Assembly: GCF_016862075.1 (NCBI RefSeq)
Contig: NZ_BOMG01000129.1
Location: 1 to 45,432 of the forward strand
From: Actinoplanes couchii
GTDB taxonomy: Bacteria; Actinomycetota; Actinomycetes; Mycobacteriales; Micromonosporaceae
Length of the DNA stretch: 45,432 nucleotides
Direction of reading: 5' to 3'
The notes beneath the pieces were generated by a model. The model had not been told where the DNA came from, did not search any database, and saw nothing but the letters and a program-made list of their open reading frames with translations. Positions 31,464-39,598 of this stretch are shown piece by piece (positions within the stretch are counted from its first letter, which is position 1; each line of letters starts with the position of its first letter). The position numbers were made by a program, and so were the translations under genes.

Positions 31464-32699
31464 TCAGCAGGCCGTGAAAGCTATCGACGCGTTGTAGCCG
31501 CCGAACCCGAACGCATTGCACAGCACCGCGGACAGCGCCCCACGGCGTGGTTCACCGGTGACCACATCCAGCGCGACCTCGTCGTCGGCCGGGCCGGAAA
31601 GCCGGGTCGGCGGCACGGTGGACCGGGCGATGGACATGACGGTGACGGCACAGGCCAGACCACCGGCGCCGCCGATCAGGTGACCGGTGCCGCCCTTGAT
31701 CGCGGTCACCGTCGTGCCCTCGCCGAACACCGCCCGGACCGACAGCGCCTCCTCCCGATCGCCGACCGTGGTCGCCGTCGCGTGACAGTTGACGTAGGAG
31801 ACGTCCGACGGTTGCAACCCCGCACGATCCAGCGCACCGCGCATGGCCCGCTGCTGACCCGCTCCACTGGGGTCGGGCTTGAGGAAATGGAACCCGTCCG
31901 AGGTGATGGCCGCCCCGGCCAGCCGGGCGAGCGGACGAGCCCGCCGGGCTCTCGCGGTGCTGGAGCGCTCCAGCACCAGCATGCCGGCACCCTCGCCGAC
32001 CACGAAGCCGTCACGCTCCCGCCCGAAGGGGCGACTTGCCGACTCCGGGTCGTCGTGACGGAGCGACAACACGCCGATGCGGGCGAAGGAGGCGACCACG
32101 ACCGGCGTGATGGGCGTGTCCGCGCCGCCGGCGATGACCACGTCCGCCTCGCCCGACCGGATCAGTCGCGCGGCGGTCACCACGGCCTCGGCCCCGGCCG
32201 CACAGGCAGACGCCGGGGCGTACGTGCCGGCCCGCGCCCCGAACGCGATACTCACCGCGGCTGCCGGGCCGGCCGGCATGGCCATCGCCGTACCCAACCG
32301 CAGCAGCGCCTCGGCACCCTGCTCCCGGAGCAGATCGTGCTGCCCGAGCGAGGTCTGCACCCCTCCCATGGCCGTGCCGACCACCACCGCCAACCGGGTG
32401 GGCTCGACGTCGGGTGCGCCCGCGTCGGCCCACGCCTCACGAGCCGCGACCACGGCGGCCCGCTGCACCGGATCGAACCGAGCCGCCTCGTCCTCCCCCA
32501 GCAGAGTGCCCGGATCGACGGCCATCGGTGCCCCGATTCGTACCGGCATCGGAATGTGATGGGTGTAACCCGCCAGGAGGTGATCGATGCGGCGGACACC
32601 CGACCGGCCGGTGATCAGGCCTTCCCACGTCGATTCCGCGTCCCTGCCCAGCGGCGTGATCGCACCCACTCCAGTGACGACGACGTCTTCGTCGGTCAA
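31464..32699 (-). CDS. Beta-ketoacyl-ACP synthase II (FabF)-like, stand-alone
   Basis: TTG at 32699 is accepted as start because GGAG lies seven bases upstream and MTDEDVVVTGVGAITPLG is the usual beginning. The 411-residue thiolase-fold enzyme has Cys166 (SACAAGAEA), His306 (VNCHATATTVGD; most relatives have NAHGTxT) and Lys335/His340 (AIKGGTGHLIGGAGG), so the Cys-His-His set is complete. It carries out decarboxylative condensation of acyl and malonyl thioesters. There is no ACP, ketoreductase or malonyltransferase nearby, so a dedicated pathway is not visible. It is divergent from a TetR gene. Confidence 0.9.
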   Translation of the reverse strand: MTDEDVVVTGVGAITPLGRDAESTWEGLITGRSGVRRIDHLLAGYTHHIPMPVRIGAPMAVDPGTLLGEDEAARFDPVQRAAVVAAREAWADAGAPDVEPTRLAVVVGTAMGGVQTSLGQHDLLREQGAEALLRLGTAMAMPAGPAAAVSIAFGARAGTYAPASACAAGAEAVVTAARLIRSGEADVVIAGGADTPITPVVVASFARIGVLSLRHDDPESASRPFGRERDGFVVGEGAGMLVLERSSTARARRARPLARLAGAAITSDGFHFLKPDPSGAGQQRAMRGALDRAGLQPSDVSYVNCHATATTVGDREEALSVRAVFGEGTTVTAIKGGTGHLIGGAGGLACAVTVMSIARSTVPPTRLSGPADDEVALDVVTGEPRRGALSAVLCNAFGFGGYNASIAFTAC

Positions 32700-32772
32700 T
32701 TCGTGACTCCGTTCCGGCTCGGTGGCGCCGTCGGCCGTACGTTCCCGAATGTGACACTATTCATTAGATTTA

Positions 32773-32789
32773 GCTCTAGTCAATAGAGC
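32773..32789. promoter_or_regulatory. TetR operator between KAS and TetR genes
   Basis: GCTCTA-gtcaa-TAGAGC is a perfect 6-5-6 dyad in an A/T-rich island, 15 bases before the TetR start (32804) and about 75 bases before the synthase start. Confidence 0.7.
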
Positions 32790-32803
32790 GGTATGATCAG
32801 CGC

Positions 32804-33460
32804 ATGTCACGGGGCAGCTATCACTCACCGCTCCGGGAAGGTGCCGCCGCCTCGACCCGCGCCGCGATCCTCCAGCACGCGCGGCGCCTGTTTCTCGAGC
32901 GCGGCTATGCGCACGTCACCGTCCCGGAGATCGCCCGGGCAGCCGGAGTCGCGCCGCAGACCGTCCATGCGAGCACCGGCGGCAAATCCGGGATCCTCAG
33001 CGCACTGCTGCGCCCGATCATCGACGACACCACCGCCCGCGAGGCGAACGCCACCGGCTCGGACACCACCGATCCGGTTCAGGTGATCTCCCTCGCCGCG
33101 GCCGGCACCAGGCGCGTGCATGAACAGTATCGCGACCTGCTCAACGACCTCGTCCGCAAGGCACCGGGTGAGCCCGCGGCGCAACAGGTGGTCGACACCG
33201 TCACGGCCAAATGCCTGGGCGGCCTGACCGGAACAGCGGATCGCCTGGCCGCATTGGGCGCGTTGCGCCCCGACATCACCCGCGACGACGCGGTCGACAT
33301 CCTGTGGTTCTATTTCGGCAACAACGCGTGGTACGGCCTGGTCGCCGACCGCGGCTGGACGTTCACCCACGCTCAGGAGTGGCTCTTCGCCGGCGCCTGC
33401 ACGGCACTTCTCGACGATCCGGCCTCCTCACCCGCAGACCGGTCCCGACCGGATTCATGA
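32804..33460 (+). CDS. TetR-family regulator
   Basis: The 218-residue protein has the helix-turn-helix VTVPEIARAAGVAPQTVHAS (about 39-58) and an all-helical C-terminal domain. It is divergent from the ketoacyl synthase gene over a palindrome and overlaps the next regulator gene by four bases (ATGA at 33457), so two regulators are translated together. The effector may be an acyl or aromatic compound; this is inference. Confidence 0.9.
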   Translation: MSRGSYHSPLREGAAASTRAAILQHARRLFLERGYAHVTVPEIARAAGVAPQTVHASTGGKSGILSALLRPIIDDTTAREANATGSDTTDPVQVISLAAAGTRRVHEQYRDLLNDLVRKAPGEPAAQQVVDTVTAKCLGGLTGTADRLAALGALRPDITRDDAVDILWFYFGNNAWYGLVADRGWTFTHAQEWLFAGACTALLDDPASSPADRSRPDS

Positions 33461-34251
33461 AAGACGGACTGGCAATGGACCGAGCACTGCTGGCTGATTT
33501 CCTCCGGGCGCGCCGGGAAGCGCTGCAGCCGGAGGACGTGGGGCTACCCCGGGGTGCACGGCGTCGCACCGGTGGGCTGCGCCGCGAAGAGGTCGCCATC
33601 ATCGCCGGCATCTCGGCCGACTACTACAGCCGGCTCGAGCAGCAACGCGGCCCGATGCCGTCGGAGCAGATCCTGGCGGCCCTGGCACGAGGACTGCAGC
33701 TCAGCCCCAGCGAACAGCGGCATCTGTTCGACCTCGGCGGCCACTCCGCACCGCGCCGTGCCCAACGCGACGAGAAGGTCAGCCCGGCCATGCAACGCAT
33801 CGTCGAGCACCTCACCGAGGTGCCCGCGATGGTGTGCTCCCGATTCGGCGAGACACTGATGCAGACCCGCGCCTCGATCGCCCTGTTCGGCGACTACATG
33901 CGATTCACCGGCATGTCCCGCTACCTGGTCTACCGCTGGTTCACCGACCCGGGCCAACGCGCCCTCTACCCGCCCGAGGACCACGACATCCGCGGCCGGG
34001 TCTTCACCGTCGACCTGCGGGCGGTGTACACGGCCGACCCGACCGGCACGGCCGGGGAGATCGTCGAGGCACTACTGGCGGTCAGCCCGGAGTTCGCCGA
34101 GGTCTGGCGCCGGCACGAGGTGGACGTCACCCACCACCTCGACCTCAAACGCTACCTGCACCCGGAACTCGCCGAGCGAGGAGAAGCTACAGCGCCTGAT
34201 CGCGACTTTGTAAACGCCAGGCCCTCGCCGACGGCCTGGATACGGGCCTGA
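33457..34251 (+). CDS. XRE-family regulator with MmyB-like ligand domain, 3'-truncated
   Basis: ATG at 33457 overlaps the TetR stop; ATG at 33475 (MDRALLADFLRARREAL, the usual family start) is the alternative. The helix-turn-helix reads GLRREEVAIIAGISADYYSR, and the MmyB-like PAS fold follows to WRRHEVDVTHHLDLKRYLHP. The family normally continues with about 40 more residues of the same fold (a GxLxLxYxxL strand). Here ELAERGEATAPDRDFVNARP is out of pattern and ends at 34251 over the start of a different gene fragment. The protein is probably made but lacks the end of its ligand domain. Such regulators usually control a neighbouring SDR or CMD-type gene. Confidence 0.75.
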   Translation: MKDGLAMDRALLADFLRARREALQPEDVGLPRGARRRTGGLRREEVAIIAGISADYYSRLEQQRGPMPSEQILAALARGLQLSPSEQRHLFDLGGHSAPRRAQRDEKVSPAMQRIVEHLTEVPAMVCSRFGETLMQTRASIALFGDYMRFTGMSRYLVYRWFTDPGQRALYPPEDHDIRGRVFTVDLRAVYTADPTGTAGEIVEALLAVSPEFAEVWRRHEVDVTHHLDLKRYLHPELAERGEATAPDRDFVNARPSPTAWIRA

Positions 34252-34772
34252 GCGTCAACGAGATCAAAGAGATCCTGGTCCAGCTGTACGCGTACGCCGG
34301 GTTCCCCCGCAGTCTCAACGCCCTCGGCGCGTTCATGGCCGTACTGCAGGAACGCACCGCCCGGGGCGTCGACGATCCGGTGGGAGCCGAGCCCAGCCCG
34401 CCGCCCGCCGAGGACACCAGCCTGCGGCGGGGTGCCGAGAACCAGACGAAACTGGCCGGCGGCCCGGTCACCGGGCCAGTGTTCGACTTCACCCCGGCCA
34501 TCGACGAATTCCTCAAATCGCACCTGTTCGGTGACATCTTCGGCCGCGACAACCTCGACTGGGCCGGCCGCGAGATCGCCACGATCGCCGCCCTGGCCAA
34601 CCTCGGCGGCGCCGAATCCCAGCTGCAGTCACACCTGGGCATCGCCCTCAACACCGGAGTGACCGTGCCCGAACTGCGCGACCTGGTGACACTGCTGGGA
34701 ACCCGGGTCGGGCGAGCCCAGGGCACGCGGGCCGGCGCTCTGCTCGACGAGGTGCTCACCGCCCGCAGCTGA
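34215..34772 (+). pseudogene. Carboxymuconolactone decarboxylase-family protein, 5'-truncated
   Basis: From 34215 the frame encodes RQALADGLDTGLSVNEIKEI, LVQLYAYAGFPRSLNALGAF and a second CMD unit, NLDWAGREIATIAALANLGG with a final HLGIALNTGVTVPELRDLV. It matches double-CMD proteins of about 260 residues, but the first 35-40 residues are missing and a stop codon lies just upstream in frame. ATG at 34335 could still make a shorter product of 145 residues. The catalytic Cys/His seen in alkylhydroperoxidase AhpD relatives are absent. It overlaps the truncated end of the XRE gene. Confidence 0.75.
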
Positions 34773-34792
34773 CAGCAGTTCAGAGGGGGCCC

Positions 34793-35071
34793 GGATGGCC
34801 GGTAACCAGCGCGGGGGCGACCTACGCCGAGGTACGGCAACTGATCGCGAACGCCCGTCACGACGTCCGGATCCACCACCGGGGCGCCAAGGCCTACCAC
34901 CATCCGGTGGTGGGCACCCTGCATCTGACGTACGAGGCACTCGAACTACCGGCCGACGGCCTGGCCCTGCTCGCCTACGGCACCGAACCCGGCAGTGACT
35001 CCGAGGACAAGCTCCGTCTTCCGGCCAGCTGGGCCGCCTCCGACAGTGACGTGACAGACGTCCTCTCCTGA
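34793..35071 (+). pseudogene. C-terminal remnant of a second MmyB-like XRE regulator
   Basis: The frame reads GATYAEVRQLIANARHDVRI, then AKAYHHPVVGTLHLTYEALE, LPADGLALLAYGTEPGSDSE and ends at TGA 35069-35071. This is the end of the MmyB-like domain (HPVVG.L.L.YE.L.L....L..Y...PGS). It overlaps in homology with the tail of the XRE gene at 33457, so it comes from a separate gene copy, not from the missing end of that gene. No start codon fits. Confidence 0.7.
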
Positions 35072-35126
35072 GTGAGGAGCGCTTGTTTCGGTCGGCTTTC
35101 GGTGCCGGCTGGTGTGCTGGGTTCAC

Positions 35127-35172
35127 CGGGCGGGCGTTCGGTGTACTCCCCCGACGCCCGGGCGCCCGCCCG
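35127..35172. repeat. Inverted repeat upstream of the moxR operon
   Basis: CGGGCGGGCG (35127-35136) and CGCCCGCCCG (35163-35172) are exact inverted copies enclosing 26 bases, 28 bp before the moxR start. It could terminate readthrough or shape the 5' leader of the operon. I saw no clear -10/-35 boxes in the 130-bp gap. Confidence 0.5.
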
Positions 35173-35200
35173 CACATGACAGCGCATCCGAGGGAGTTCC

Positions 35201-36187
35201 GTGACTGACATCGCATCCGATGCCGACGTGCGGCTGCTGGAGCAGACGCTGTTCGAGGTCAAGAAGGTGATCGTCGGGCAGGACCGGCTGATCGAGCGGC
35301 TGCTGACGGCCCTGCTCGCGGGCGGGCACATCCTGCTCGAAGGAGTGCCCGGGGTGGCCAAGACCCTGGCGGCCGAAACCCTGGCGACCGCGGTCGGCGG
35401 CACCTTCCACCGCATCCAGTTCACTCCGGACCTGGTGCCGTCGGACATCGTCGGCACCCGCATCTACCGGGCCGGCAAGGAGAGTTTCGACGTCGAGCTC
35501 GGCCCGATCATGGCGAACCTGGTGCTGGCCGACGAGATCAACCGGGCGCCGGCGAAGGTGCAGTCGGCGCTGCTGGAGGTGATGGCCGAGGGGCACGTGT
35601 CGCTCGGCGGCCGCACCTACCGCGTACCGCAACCGTTCCTGGTCCTGGCCACCCAGAACCCGATCGAGAGCGAAGGCGTCTACCAGCTGCCGGAGGCGCA
35701 ACGCGACCGGTTCCTGATGCGGGTCGTCGTCGGTTACCCGTCCGAACAGGACGAGCTGGGCATCCTCTACCGGATGAGCGGCCCGCGCCCGCACGCGTCA
35801 CCGGTCCTGGATCCGCAGCGGCTGATCGGGTTGCAGCAGCGGGCCCAGAAGGTGTTCGTGCACCACGCGCTCGCCGAGTACATCGTGCGGCTGGTGACGG
35901 CCACCCGGGATCCGGCACTGTCCGGGCAGCTCGCCTACGGTGCCAGCCCGCGCGCCACCCTCGGCCTGGTCGCCGCCGCCCGCGCGCTGGCGCTGCTGCG
36001 CGGCCGGGAGTACGTGCTCCCGGCCGACGTCGTCGACATCGCCCCGGACGTGCTCGCGCACCGCCTGGTGCTGGCGTTCGACGCGGTCGCCGACGGGGTG
36101 GAGCCGGAGAGCATCGTGCACCGCATCCTGGAGGCGGTCACCCCACCGGTGATCGCCCCCGCACAGCAGGAGGCGGTGGCAGCGTGA
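35201..36187 (+). CDS. MoxR-family AAA+ ATPase
   Basis: The 328-residue protein has Walker A GVPGVAKT (48-55), LVPSDIVGTRIYR, Walker B LVLADEINRAPAKVQSALLE (107-126), sensor 1 LATQNPIESEG and an arginine-finger region PEAQRDRFLM, followed by a helical lid domain. GTG at 35201 has AGGGAG upstream. MoxR ATPases act as chaperones for VWA-domain partners. The stop overlaps the DUF58 gene (GTGA), starting a chain of coupled genes in this operon. Confidence 0.95.
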   Translation: MTDIASDADVRLLEQTLFEVKKVIVGQDRLIERLLTALLAGGHILLEGVPGVAKTLAAETLATAVGGTFHRIQFTPDLVPSDIVGTRIYRAGKESFDVELGPIMANLVLADEINRAPAKVQSALLEVMAEGHVSLGGRTYRVPQPFLVLATQNPIESEGVYQLPEAQRDRFLMRVVVGYPSEQDELGILYRMSGPRPHASPVLDPQRLIGLQQRAQKVFVHHALAEYIVRLVTATRDPALSGQLAYGASPRATLGLVAAARALALLRGREYVLPADVVDIAPDVLAHRLVLAFDAVADGVEPESIVHRILEAVTPPVIAPAQQEAVAA

Positions 36188-37134
36188 ACGAGAGCGCCTC
36201 CCTGAACGAACTGGCCCCGGAACGCCGGTTGCGCCGCCTCGAACTGACCGTCACCCGCCGCCTCGACGGCCTGCTGCACGGCTCCCACCTGGGACTTCTC
36301 CCGGGTCCGGGTAGTGAACCGGCGGGCAGCCGCGAGTACCGGGCGGGTGAGGACGAGGTCCGGCGGATGGACTGGGCGGTCACCGCCCGCACCACCGTGC
36401 CGCACGTGCGGACCGTCGACGCCGACCGGGAACTGTCCACCTGGGTGCTGGTCGACGCCAGCGCGAGCATGGACTTCGGCACCGCCGAGTACGAGAAACG
36501 TGAGCTGGCGGTCGCCGCCGTCGCCGCGGTCGGGTTCCTCACCACGGGCACCGGCAACCGGCTGGGCGCGCACCTGCTCACCGCCGATGGCGTCGAACGA
36601 CGGCCGGCCCGCTCCGGTCGTACGGCAATCCTGGAGATCCTGCGCTCGTTGCTGAACGCACCGCGAGCCGCCCCGGCCACCGCGACCACCGGCCTGGCCG
36701 CGGCCGTCGACGGCCTGCACCGTGCCGTCCCCCGGCGTGGCCTGATGGTGATCGTCTCGGACTTCCTCGACGGACTCGACGCCGACGGTCTCGGCCCCGC
36801 CGCCCCGGACTGGGAGCTGCCGCTGCGCCGCCTCGCCACCCGCCACCAGGTCCTCGCCGTGCAGGTCGGCGATCCCCGCGAACAGGAACTGCCCGAGGTC
36901 GGCCTCCTGGCACTGATCGATCCGGAGACCGGCCGCCGCCGCGAGATCGACACCACGAGCAAAAGGCTGCGATTGCGGTACGCCGAAGCAGCCCGGCAAC
37001 AGCAACAGACCGTCACGTCCGCGATCCGCCGGTCCGGGGCCGCGCACCTGATGCTGCGCACCGACCGGGACTGGGTCGCCGACATCGTGCGCCACGTCCA
37101 CGCCCAGCGCCGTCTCCGAGGAGCTACTTCGTGA
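36184..37134 (+). CDS. DUF58 domain protein with VWA-like fold
   Basis: GTG at 36184 overlaps the MoxR stop. The 316-residue soluble protein carries the DUF58 signature: GSHLGLLPGPGSEPAGSREY, GEDEVRRMDWAVTARTTVPH and VDASASMDFGTAEYEK, where DASAS is a complete DxSxS metal-binding motif. VWA/DUF58 proteins are the usual MoxR partners and are thought to be remodelled or to present a substrate at the envelope. It overlaps the next gene by four bases (GTGA at 37131). Confidence 0.94.
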   Translation: MNESASLNELAPERRLRRLELTVTRRLDGLLHGSHLGLLPGPGSEPAGSREYRAGEDEVRRMDWAVTARTTVPHVRTVDADRELSTWVLVDASASMDFGTAEYEKRELAVAAVAAVGFLTTGTGNRLGAHLLTADGVERRPARSGRTAILEILRSLLNAPRAAPATATTGLAAAVDGLHRAVPRRGLMVIVSDFLDGLDADGLGPAAPDWELPLRRLATRHQVLAVQVGDPREQELPEVGLLALIDPETGRRREIDTTSKRLRLRYAEAARQQQQTVTSAIRRSGAAHLMLRTDRDWVADIVRHVHAQRRLRGATS

Positions 37135-38081
37135 CCTGGCTCAGCCCCGAGCGCCTGTGGCTGCTGACCGCCCTGGTCGTGCTCGCCGCCGCGTATGTGA
37201 TCGCGCAGCGCCGCCGCAGCCGCTACGCCGTCCGCTTCACCAACCTGAAACTGCTCGACCGGGTCGCCCCGAAGCGCCCCGGCTGGCGCCGCCACGTCCC
37301 GGCCGGCCTGTTCCTGGTCATGCTCGGGCTGCTGATCGTCGGATTCGCCCGCCCGCAGACCGAAGTGCAGGTGCCCCGGGAGAGAGCGACCGTGCTGGTG
37401 GCCGTGGACGTGTCCCGGTCGATGCTGGCCACCGACGTCGGCCCGGACCGGCTGACCGCGGCCAAGGACGCCGCCCACCGGTTCGTGGCCGACCTGCCGC
37501 AGGAGTTCAACGTCGGGCTGGTCGGGTTCGCCGGCGCCGCGTCGGTGTTCGTGCCGCCGGTCACCGACCGGACCGCGGTGAACACCGGCATCGACCGGCT
37601 CGCCGAAGGCACCGCCGGACGGGCCGGCACCGCCATCGGCGACGCCATCGCCACCTCACTCGACGCGATCCGTGGCCTGGACGCCCAGGCCGGCGCGGAC
37701 GTGCCCCCGGCGCGGGTGGTGGTGCTGTCCGACGGCGACAACACCTCCGGCCGTGACCCCGCCGACGCCGCCCGGCTGGCCACCGAACTCGGGGTGCCGG
37801 TCGACACCATCTCGTTCGGTACCGCCGCCGGAATGATCGGAACCAGTCAGCCGGTGCCCGTTGACGGAGAGACGTTGCAGGCCGTCGCGCAGGCCACCGG
37901 CGGTAACTACTTCGAAGCCGGCAGCGCCGAGGAACTCCGTGCCGCGTACGCCGACATCGGCAGCTCGGTCGGCTACCAGACCGAGGTCCAGGACGTGTCC
38001 GCCCGGTTCGTCGGCGCCGGCCTGGTGTTCGCGGTCCTGGCGGCGCTGACATCCCTGCTCTGGTTCGCCCGCCTGCCCTGA
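37131..38081 (+). CDS. Membrane-anchored VWA domain protein (BatA-like)
   Basis: GTG at 37131 overlaps the DUF58 stop. The 316-residue protein has two N-terminal helices (about 9-26 and 55-73), a VWA domain whose MIDAS motif DVSRSM (Asp93, Ser95, Ser97) is intact, with later DGDNTSG, and a C-terminal helix (GAGLVFAVLAALTSLLWFA). The order matches BatA of Bat/aerotolerance operons. In those the VWA domain faces the periplasm. The metal site should allow ligand-dependent interactions with the DUF58 protein or the protease encoded next. Confidence 0.93.
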   Translation: MTWLSPERLWLLTALVVLAAAYVIAQRRRSRYAVRFTNLKLLDRVAPKRPGWRRHVPAGLFLVMLGLLIVGFARPQTEVQVPRERATVLVAVDVSRSMLATDVGPDRLTAAKDAAHRFVADLPQEFNVGLVGFAGAASVFVPPVTDRTAVNTGIDRLAEGTAGRAGTAIGDAIATSLDAIRGLDAQAGADVPPARVVVLSDGDNTSGRDPADAARLATELGVPVDTISFGTAAGMIGTSQPVPVDGETLQAVAQATGGNYFEAGSAEELRAAYADIGSSVGYQTEVQDVSARFVGAGLVFAVLAALTSLLWFARLP

Positions 38082-38097
38082 TCGACGGGAGATCACC

Positions 38098-38910
38098 GTG
38101 ACCATCACCGGACTGGGCACCCCACGCGGCCCCTCCTTCATCACACCTTCCGATCGGCCGGCATCTGATCGCCCGGCACCACCGGACCGGCCGGCACGGC
38201 GGCGATGGCCCCTGCTCGCCACCGCCGGGCTGGTGGCGGTGGGCGTCACCGGCGGTTATCTGACCGGCCGTGCGGACGACCCACCACCTCCCGCGCCGGC
38301 CGTACCCTCCGCCGATCTGGTCGGCGCCGCCGCGCTGGCGCTGCCCGGAGTGGTGTCCGTGCAGGTCCGCACCGGCTCCGGCGGCTCCTCCGGCTCCGGA
38401 TTCGTCTTCGACGACCGCGGTCACATCGTCACCAACAACCACGTCGCCGGTGCGGGCGGAGCGGTCAGCGTGGTCGGCTCGGACGGCCGCCGCCTCACCG
38501 CCGAGGTCGTCGGCACCGACCCGGCCAACGACATCGCCGTGCTCCGCGTCTCCCCCACGGCCGCACTGCGGCCACTGGCTCCAGCTGCCCCGGGTACCAC
38601 CCGGGTCGGTGAGCCGGTCCTGGCCGTCGGCTCCCCGCTCGGGCTGTCCGGCACGGTCACCGCGGGAATCGTCAGCGCCCTGGACCGGCAAGTCCGCCTC
38701 GGCGGTGCGACCCGGCAGGCGGCCGTGCAGACCGACGCCTCGATCAACCCCGGCAACTCCGGCGGCCCGCTGGTCAACGCCCGCGGCGAGGTCGTCGGCG
38801 TCAACACCGCCATCGCCACCCTCGAAGGCGGCGGCAGCATCGGCATCGGTTTCGCGGTGCCGATCGACCGGGCCCGGCAGGTGGTCACCACGATCATCGG
38901 ACGGGGATAG
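38098..38910 (+). CDS. Membrane-anchored trypsin-like (S1C/HtrA-like) serine protease without PDZ
   Basis: GTG at 38098 has GGGAGA upstream and begins 16 bp after the VWA gene. The 270-residue protein has a Pro/Arg-rich cytoplasmic N-terminus, one membrane helix (WPLLATAGLVAVGVTGGYL, 37-55), a Pro-rich linker and a chymotrypsin-fold domain with catalytic His115 (VTNNHVAG), Asp145 (ANDIAVLR) and Ser221 (INPGNSGGPLV). The chain ends right after the protease domain, so the PDZ domain of DegP/HtrA is absent. It is probably an extracytoplasmic quality-control or signalling protease acting with the VWA proteins (inference from operon). Confidence 0.92.
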   Translation: MTITGLGTPRGPSFITPSDRPASDRPAPPDRPARRRWPLLATAGLVAVGVTGGYLTGRADDPPPPAPAVPSADLVGAAALALPGVVSVQVRTGSGGSSGSGFVFDDRGHIVTNNHVAGAGGAVSVVGSDGRRLTAEVVGTDPANDIAVLRVSPTAALRPLAPAAPGTTRVGEPVLAVGSPLGLSGTVTAGIVSALDRQVRLGGATRQAAVQTDASINPGNSGGPLVNARGEVVGVNTAIATLEGGGSIGIGFAVPIDRARQVVTTIIGRG

Positions 38911-38917
38911 TCGAACC

Positions 38918-39598
38918 ATGCGCCTGCTCGTGGTGGAAGACGAAGAAGACCTGGCCGAGGGCCTGCGCGTCGGCCTGGTCCGCAACGGTTACGCCGTCGA
39001 CGTCGCCGACGGCACCGCCCAGGCCTACGAGCACCTCACCATCAACGAGTACGACCTGATGCTGCTCGACATCAACCTGCCCGACGGCGACGGTTTCGCC
39101 CTGTGCCGGGCCATCCGCGACGGCACCGTGGCGACTCCCGGCGACACCGAGTTGCGGGTGCTGATGCTGACCGCCCGCGGTGGCCTCGACGACCGGGTCC
39201 GTGGCCTGGACGGCGGCGCCGACGACTACCTGGTCAAACCGTTCCACCTGGCCGAGTTGCTGGCCCGGATCCGGGCCCTGCTGCGCCGCGACACCACCGG
39301 CAGCACGGCCACCCTGACCGCCGGCGATCTGACTCTCGACACGGCCCGGCACGCCGCCACCGCCGCCGGTGAACCCCTCGCGCTGACGCCCAAGGAGTTC
39401 GGTGTCCTGGAATACCTGATGCACCGCCCCGGGCACGTCATCTCCAGCGAGGAGCTGCTCGAACACGTCTGGGACGCCAACGCCGACCCGTTCACCCAGA
39501 CCGTCCGGGTCACCGTCGGCACCCTGCGCCGCAAGGTCGGCGACGACCGGATCGAGACCGTCGTCGGCCGCGGTTACCGGCTCCGGGAGCAGCCGTGA
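38918..39598 (+). CDS. OmpR/PhoB-family response regulator
   Basis: ATG at 38918 is seven bases after the protease stop. The 226-residue protein has a receiver domain with acidic pocket VVEDEED, phosphoacceptor Asp51 (LMLLDINLPDGDG) and Lys107 (YLVKPF), then a winged-helix domain ending ETVVGRGYRLRE. It is followed by a histidine kinase whose GTG overlaps its stop. The pair belongs to the same transcription unit as the MoxR/VWA/protease genes and may control that operon. Confidence 0.95.
   Translation: MRLLVVEDEEDLAEGLRVGLVRNGYAVDVADGTAQAYEHLTINEYDLMLLDINLPDGDGFALCRAIRDGTVATPGDTELRVLMLTARGGLDDRVRGLDGGADDYLVKPFHLAELLARIRALLRRDTTGSTATLTAGDLTLDTARHAATAAGEPLALTPKEFGVLEYLMHRPGHVISSEELLEHVWDANADPFTQTVRVTVGTLRRKVGDDRIETVVGRGYRLREQP

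Noticed and set aside
33457..35071. Reading the XRE gene and the MmyB-like tail at 34793 as one gene interrupted by a CMD insertion
   Set aside because: The two pieces overlap in homology (the RHxVxxHH..K.Y.HP segment occurs in both), so they must come from two gene copies.
35935..38985. Several 300-470 codon minus-strand frames across the MoxR operon
   Set aside because: Antisense shadows with low-complexity Arg/Gly/Ala sequence; the + strand genes carry complete catalytic motifs.
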